Assembly (NCBI RefSeq): GCF_963583255.1
Contig: NC_084817.1
Coordinates: 19,573,989-19,637,988 of the forward strand
DNA length: 64,000 nt
From: Pyrus communis
Taxonomy: Eukaryota; Streptophyta; Magnoliopsida; Rosales; Rosaceae
Reading direction: 5' to 3'
Shown: positions 60,600 through 64,000 of the stretch, piece after piece
Position numbering within the stretch: position 1 is the stretch's first letter
How the letters are laid out: each line of letters starts with the position of its first letter
Notes under the pieces: generated by a model
Told to the model about the DNA's origin: nothing
The model's database searches: none
The model's input: only the letters and a program-made list of their open reading frames with translations
Made by a program: the position numbers and the translations under genes

Positions 60600-61243
60600 C
60601 AATCTTCTCTCTTCTTATTTTGTTACCGTAATAAATAAAACAATTGGGAATTTTCCCTCATCAAATCTTGCAATCGGGGATTTCTAGGGTTTCTGGTTCG
60701 ATCGAGTTCTCCATTTGCATTCGCGGGGGTTCGCTGCTACTCGTTGACGAACGCCGCTGGCTGTCTCCGATTTGTTGGTTTCGTTCCGATCTCGCTGTAC
60801 AGCTCTGAAATGTGAGGGATATTGGGTGAGTTAACTCAAAGCTTCGTTCTTTTCCCTATGGTTAATTTTTTTTTCGATTTGTTGGTCATTTGATGAAAAT
60901 CGTGGGTTCGGGTTTTGGTTTATTTGCTCGGAGTTTTTTTTTTTTGCTTCGTGAATGAGGTTTATTTGTTGGATTTACTGGGTATGATGTAGTCGCGGAG
61001 TTTAGTGAGTTTTTCGTCTGATTTTTACTCGAAATTTGGTGCTAAGATAGTGGAATTCTTTAGCTGTTGGATTTCTTTTCTGGGTAGCCAAAAATTTTGT
61101 AATTTAGTTGATTGCACTGAATTTTGTATTGAGGAAAAAAAATGGAATTTTGATTCTGAAGGAACAAAACCTAAAGTGTGAATTGCCATTTCAATGTACT
61201 GATAGTGTGCTTCTGGATTAAAGTGGTTGGTTACTCTGAATTG
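60600..61243 (+). promoter_or_regulatory. promoter and 5' untranslated region of the kinase gene
   Basis: C/T-rich leader sequence around 60660-60830 ends at ggatattgg|gtgagttaac, a plausible donor of an intron in the leader. The acceptor would lie before 61244. No clear TATA box is visible. Confidence 0.4.
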
Positions 61244-63880
61244 ATGAGGAAGAAGAGGAAAGGCGGTGAGGACCCGTGCCCAGATCTTCCAGAAGATGTG
61301 GCATCAAAGGAGGAAGATGAGACATCAAAGGCGTGCAATTCAAGATCATCGGCCCTTAAATCGCATTATTCGCTAGAGGATTTTACAAGGTTGAAGAAGC
61401 GGTGCAAAGAAGATGATACGAGCACTGAACCTGTGGTTTCGCATACAAGTAGGCTTGCTGGAATTGCCACTGCTCCACCATGTGGGACTTCGTCTTTGGT
61501 TGCACCCGGAAGAGGTATCAAGAGGAAGATAGGTTGTATAGATGTTGCCACCCAGATGGGTAGGAAGAATAAGATTGAAGAAGATTATGCTTCGGGTGAA
61601 ACACTTGGGCATGGAAAGTTTGGGTCAGTTTGGTTGTGTCAGTCCCGGGTTAGTGGCTCAGAGTATGCATGTAAGACTCTGAAGAAAGGAGAGGAGACTG
61701 TTCACAGGGAAGTGGAGATAATGCAGCATTTGTCTGGTCATCCAGGGGTTGTGACATTGCAGGCTGTGTATGAGGAGTCGAATTGTTTTCATCTTGTGAT
61801 GGAGCTGTGCTCTGGAGGGCGCCTAATTGATCAAATGATTCAGGAGGTTCAGTATTCGGAGCAACGGGCTGCTAATATATTCAAGGAAGTGATGCTGGTT
61901 ATCAAGTATTGTCATGATATGGGGGTTGTACACAGAGACATAAAGCCTGAGAACATACTTCTCACAAAAGCAGGAAAGTTAAAGCTCGCAGATTTTGGGC
62001 TGGCCATGAGAATATCAAACGGTGAATACCTTACCCCAACTTTCAAGGATTTTATCCATGCTATTACTACATGTTTTTGTTTTTCTTTCCTGTTTACTGA
62101 TTGTAGAGCATCATGTTTCTATAAAATGTTTTAAGTGCATCGTAGCATCAACAACTATCATGAGCACAGATTGTAAGGGTGTAAGGACAGATTAGTCAGG
62201 GATCCTGCTCAATAGCAGTATGATCTCCAAGGAAGAGTAGCTTCCAGTTACATTTAACATGACTCAATAATGAGATATTAAATCAGCATATGTATCCTTC
62301 CCGAGGATAAACTAAACTTCAACCTTTATATTAAGTATCTATGCAAGATCCGTAACTGTGCTTGAGCTGGCCATATGACTGTATCATGTTAGACAAAGAA
62401 GTTCTGTGAGACTTTTAGTGCTCATATACAGGTTCTTATCTTCTGTTTTGTATATAGATTAGTTAATCAAAATGGTTTCTCATGCTTTCTGCAGGTCAAA
62501 ATCTGACTGGTTTGGCTGGCAGTCCAGCTTATGTTGCACCAGAAGTTTTGCTAGGAAAGTATACTGAGAAGGTGGATATCTGGAGTGCTGGTGTTCTCCT
62601 ACATGCACTCTTGGTTGGTGTTCTTCCATTTCAAGGAGACTCCTTGGAAGCAGTTTTTGAGGCAATAAAAAACGTGAAACTTGATTTCCATTCAGGGATA
62701 TGGGAGTCAATTTCGAAACCTGCGCGGGATCTTATTGGGAGAATGCTGACAAGGGATGTTTCTGTACGAATAACAGCAGATGAAGTACTAAGTAAGTTTC
62801 TGGTCCTGCCTAATAGGAGAACTGTTAACTATGTGCAACCTCTTTTATTAGGTGTATGCAACCCCTTTCACATGTTTGTAAAAAGTATCATCTTCATTCT
62901 CGGGGAGTTGCTTATATGTGATCTGTTTTGGTGTTGGAGAGAAAGTACAACTAATTAGCATGTCGATTGATGTTTACTTTTATAACTTGTCAACATCGTC
63001 TTCTATATGATGCTTGTGCTCAGATATGCATTATTTTTGAAATATCTTATGATGCCTTTCTTTCCTACCTCTATTTTTCACAATCCCACACGTGCTGGTT
63101 GATCAGTTACAGTAGTACTTTTGGAGTTTTGAAGGAATGACCCTACCAGACTGAAATGAAATAGTTTATGGCAATTTTTTATTATAAATATATTTAGAAA
63201 TCATTATATTACTTGTTATTACCATATTGATTGTGCCTATTTCTTCTCACTTGCAAAGTATTCATTGTTCATTTTGTTTAAATACTTCAATTCGGCAGCT
63301 TTTTTCACATTTTCTCGTGGACTAAAATTCTTATCAGTACGAGTCAAGGGATTAAACCCTGAAGTGTTAAGCCATCCCTGATTACTCAAGATGTCTATAC
63401 TTTGTCATCACGACAGTGTGCGCATGCAGTTTTGTTTTTTCTGGTGATTTTAAGTTATGGGTTTCTTTTGCAGGTTTTATAGGTGCAACGAAATGACGTA
63501 TATTTGGCTTTTTTACAGGGCATCCATGGATATTGTTTTATACTGAGCGAACACTCAAGGCACTACCCATTAAATCAAGATTGAAGAACCAAGCAGGAGA
63601 ACCATCTCGCCAGCTTGTCATTCCACCTAGACTTAAGGCGTGTCTAAACCAGTCAGAAGATGGCTCTCTCAGTGAAACTTCAGGTCTCCTTTCGTCTTCT
63701 GATAGCTGCAAGTCAGAAGATGATGACGATTCTGGTTTAGTGGACGCCCTTGCCACTGCAGTTTCACATGTGAGAATTTCTGAACCTAAACGGAGCAGGG
63801 TATGCGGTCCAACAGGTCGTCCAATCAAGCAGCAGTGTTCATCTAACATGAAAGCTAACAACCTCTGTAAAGCATTTTGA
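61244..63880 (+). CDS. PEPKR2: serine/threonine protein kinase, PEPKR2-like, 478 aa
   Basis: Exons 61244-62021, 62495-62791 and 63519-63880 join in frame with GT/AG introns. An N-terminal basic/acidic region (MRKKRKGGED, RLKKRCKEDD, PGRGIKRKIGCIDVATQ) precedes the kinase domain, which starts near residue 113. Catalytic parts: GETLGHGKFGSVW (P-loop), YACKTLKKG (Lys), VVHRDIKPENILL (catalytic loop, about residue 230), ADFGLAM (about 250), GSPAYVAPEVL (activation end) and RITADEVLRHPW. The C-terminal 100 residues are Ser/Asp-rich without EF hands, so it is not a calcium-dependent kinase. Closest match by recall is Arabidopsis PEPKR2 (phosphoenolpyruvate carboxylase kinase-related kinase 2); its substrate is not known from sequence. 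The ATG at 61244 is chosen over an upstream in-frame one at 61178 because homologues begin MRKKRKG. Confidence 0.94.
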
Positions 63881-64000
63881 TCCTGCTGACAAGCTGACAC
63901 CTTCAATATCTTTACCTCAACTGTTTTTAAGCTGGGGAATTGAAACTAACCTCCCTGGTAATTTTCAGTGAGCAAAGATAACCACTTGACATATACTGGC

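Overview
The window is plant nuclear DNA. It has spliced genes with GT-AG introns, plant-type gene families (tau glutathione transferase, purine permease, PPR protein) and dense retrotransposons and MITEs. The Cassandra element with a 5S-rRNA-like LTR, the SINE and the gene content suggest a woody Rosaceae such as apple or pear; that is inference from recall, not a search.

Layout. 1-14477 is a nest of LTR retrotransposons. A degraded Ty1/copia element on the minus strand is split by a non-autonomous gag-only Ty3/gypsy-like element with 2128-bp LTRs. The 5' LTR of that element is itself split by a 2597-bp solo LTR in the opposite orientation, flanked by a 5-bp target duplication. The 3' LTR is followed by an unexpected second head of the internal region. 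14478-28245 is a duplicated purine permease (PUP) locus: one promoter-only copy, one truncated pseudogene and one intact two-exon gene. These copies have been opened by MITEs, a SINE, a large Mutator-like foldback element, a CACTA fragment and a Cassandra TRIM. 28246-32023 has no recognisable gene.

32024-39224 (minus) is a 17-piece mitochondrial DnaJ gene of the Arabidopsis ATJ1 type. It can be followed exon by exon but carries several lesions. Head to head with it at about 39675-41296 is a broken PPR gene. 42126-42908 (minus) is an intact tau-class GST. 46798-51158 (minus) is an intact 12-exon SAICAR synthetase (PUR7). 51715-57180 holds decayed PIF/Harbinger and RPA1-like (DUF223) sequences. 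59027-59990 is a LINE reverse-transcriptase fragment. 61244-63880 (plus) is an intact three-exon protein kinase of the PEPKR2 type.

How the genes relate. These are independent eukaryotic genes, not an operon. PUR7 (purine synthesis) and PUP (purine/cytokinin-type transport) both touch purines, but they lie more than 18 kb apart and I see no sign of linkage. I found no evidence of a new defence, metabolic or mobile system. The most informative observations are the nested-LTR structure with its duplicated head, the paralogous empty site that dates a MITE insertion, and the lesions in the ATJ1 and PPR genes.
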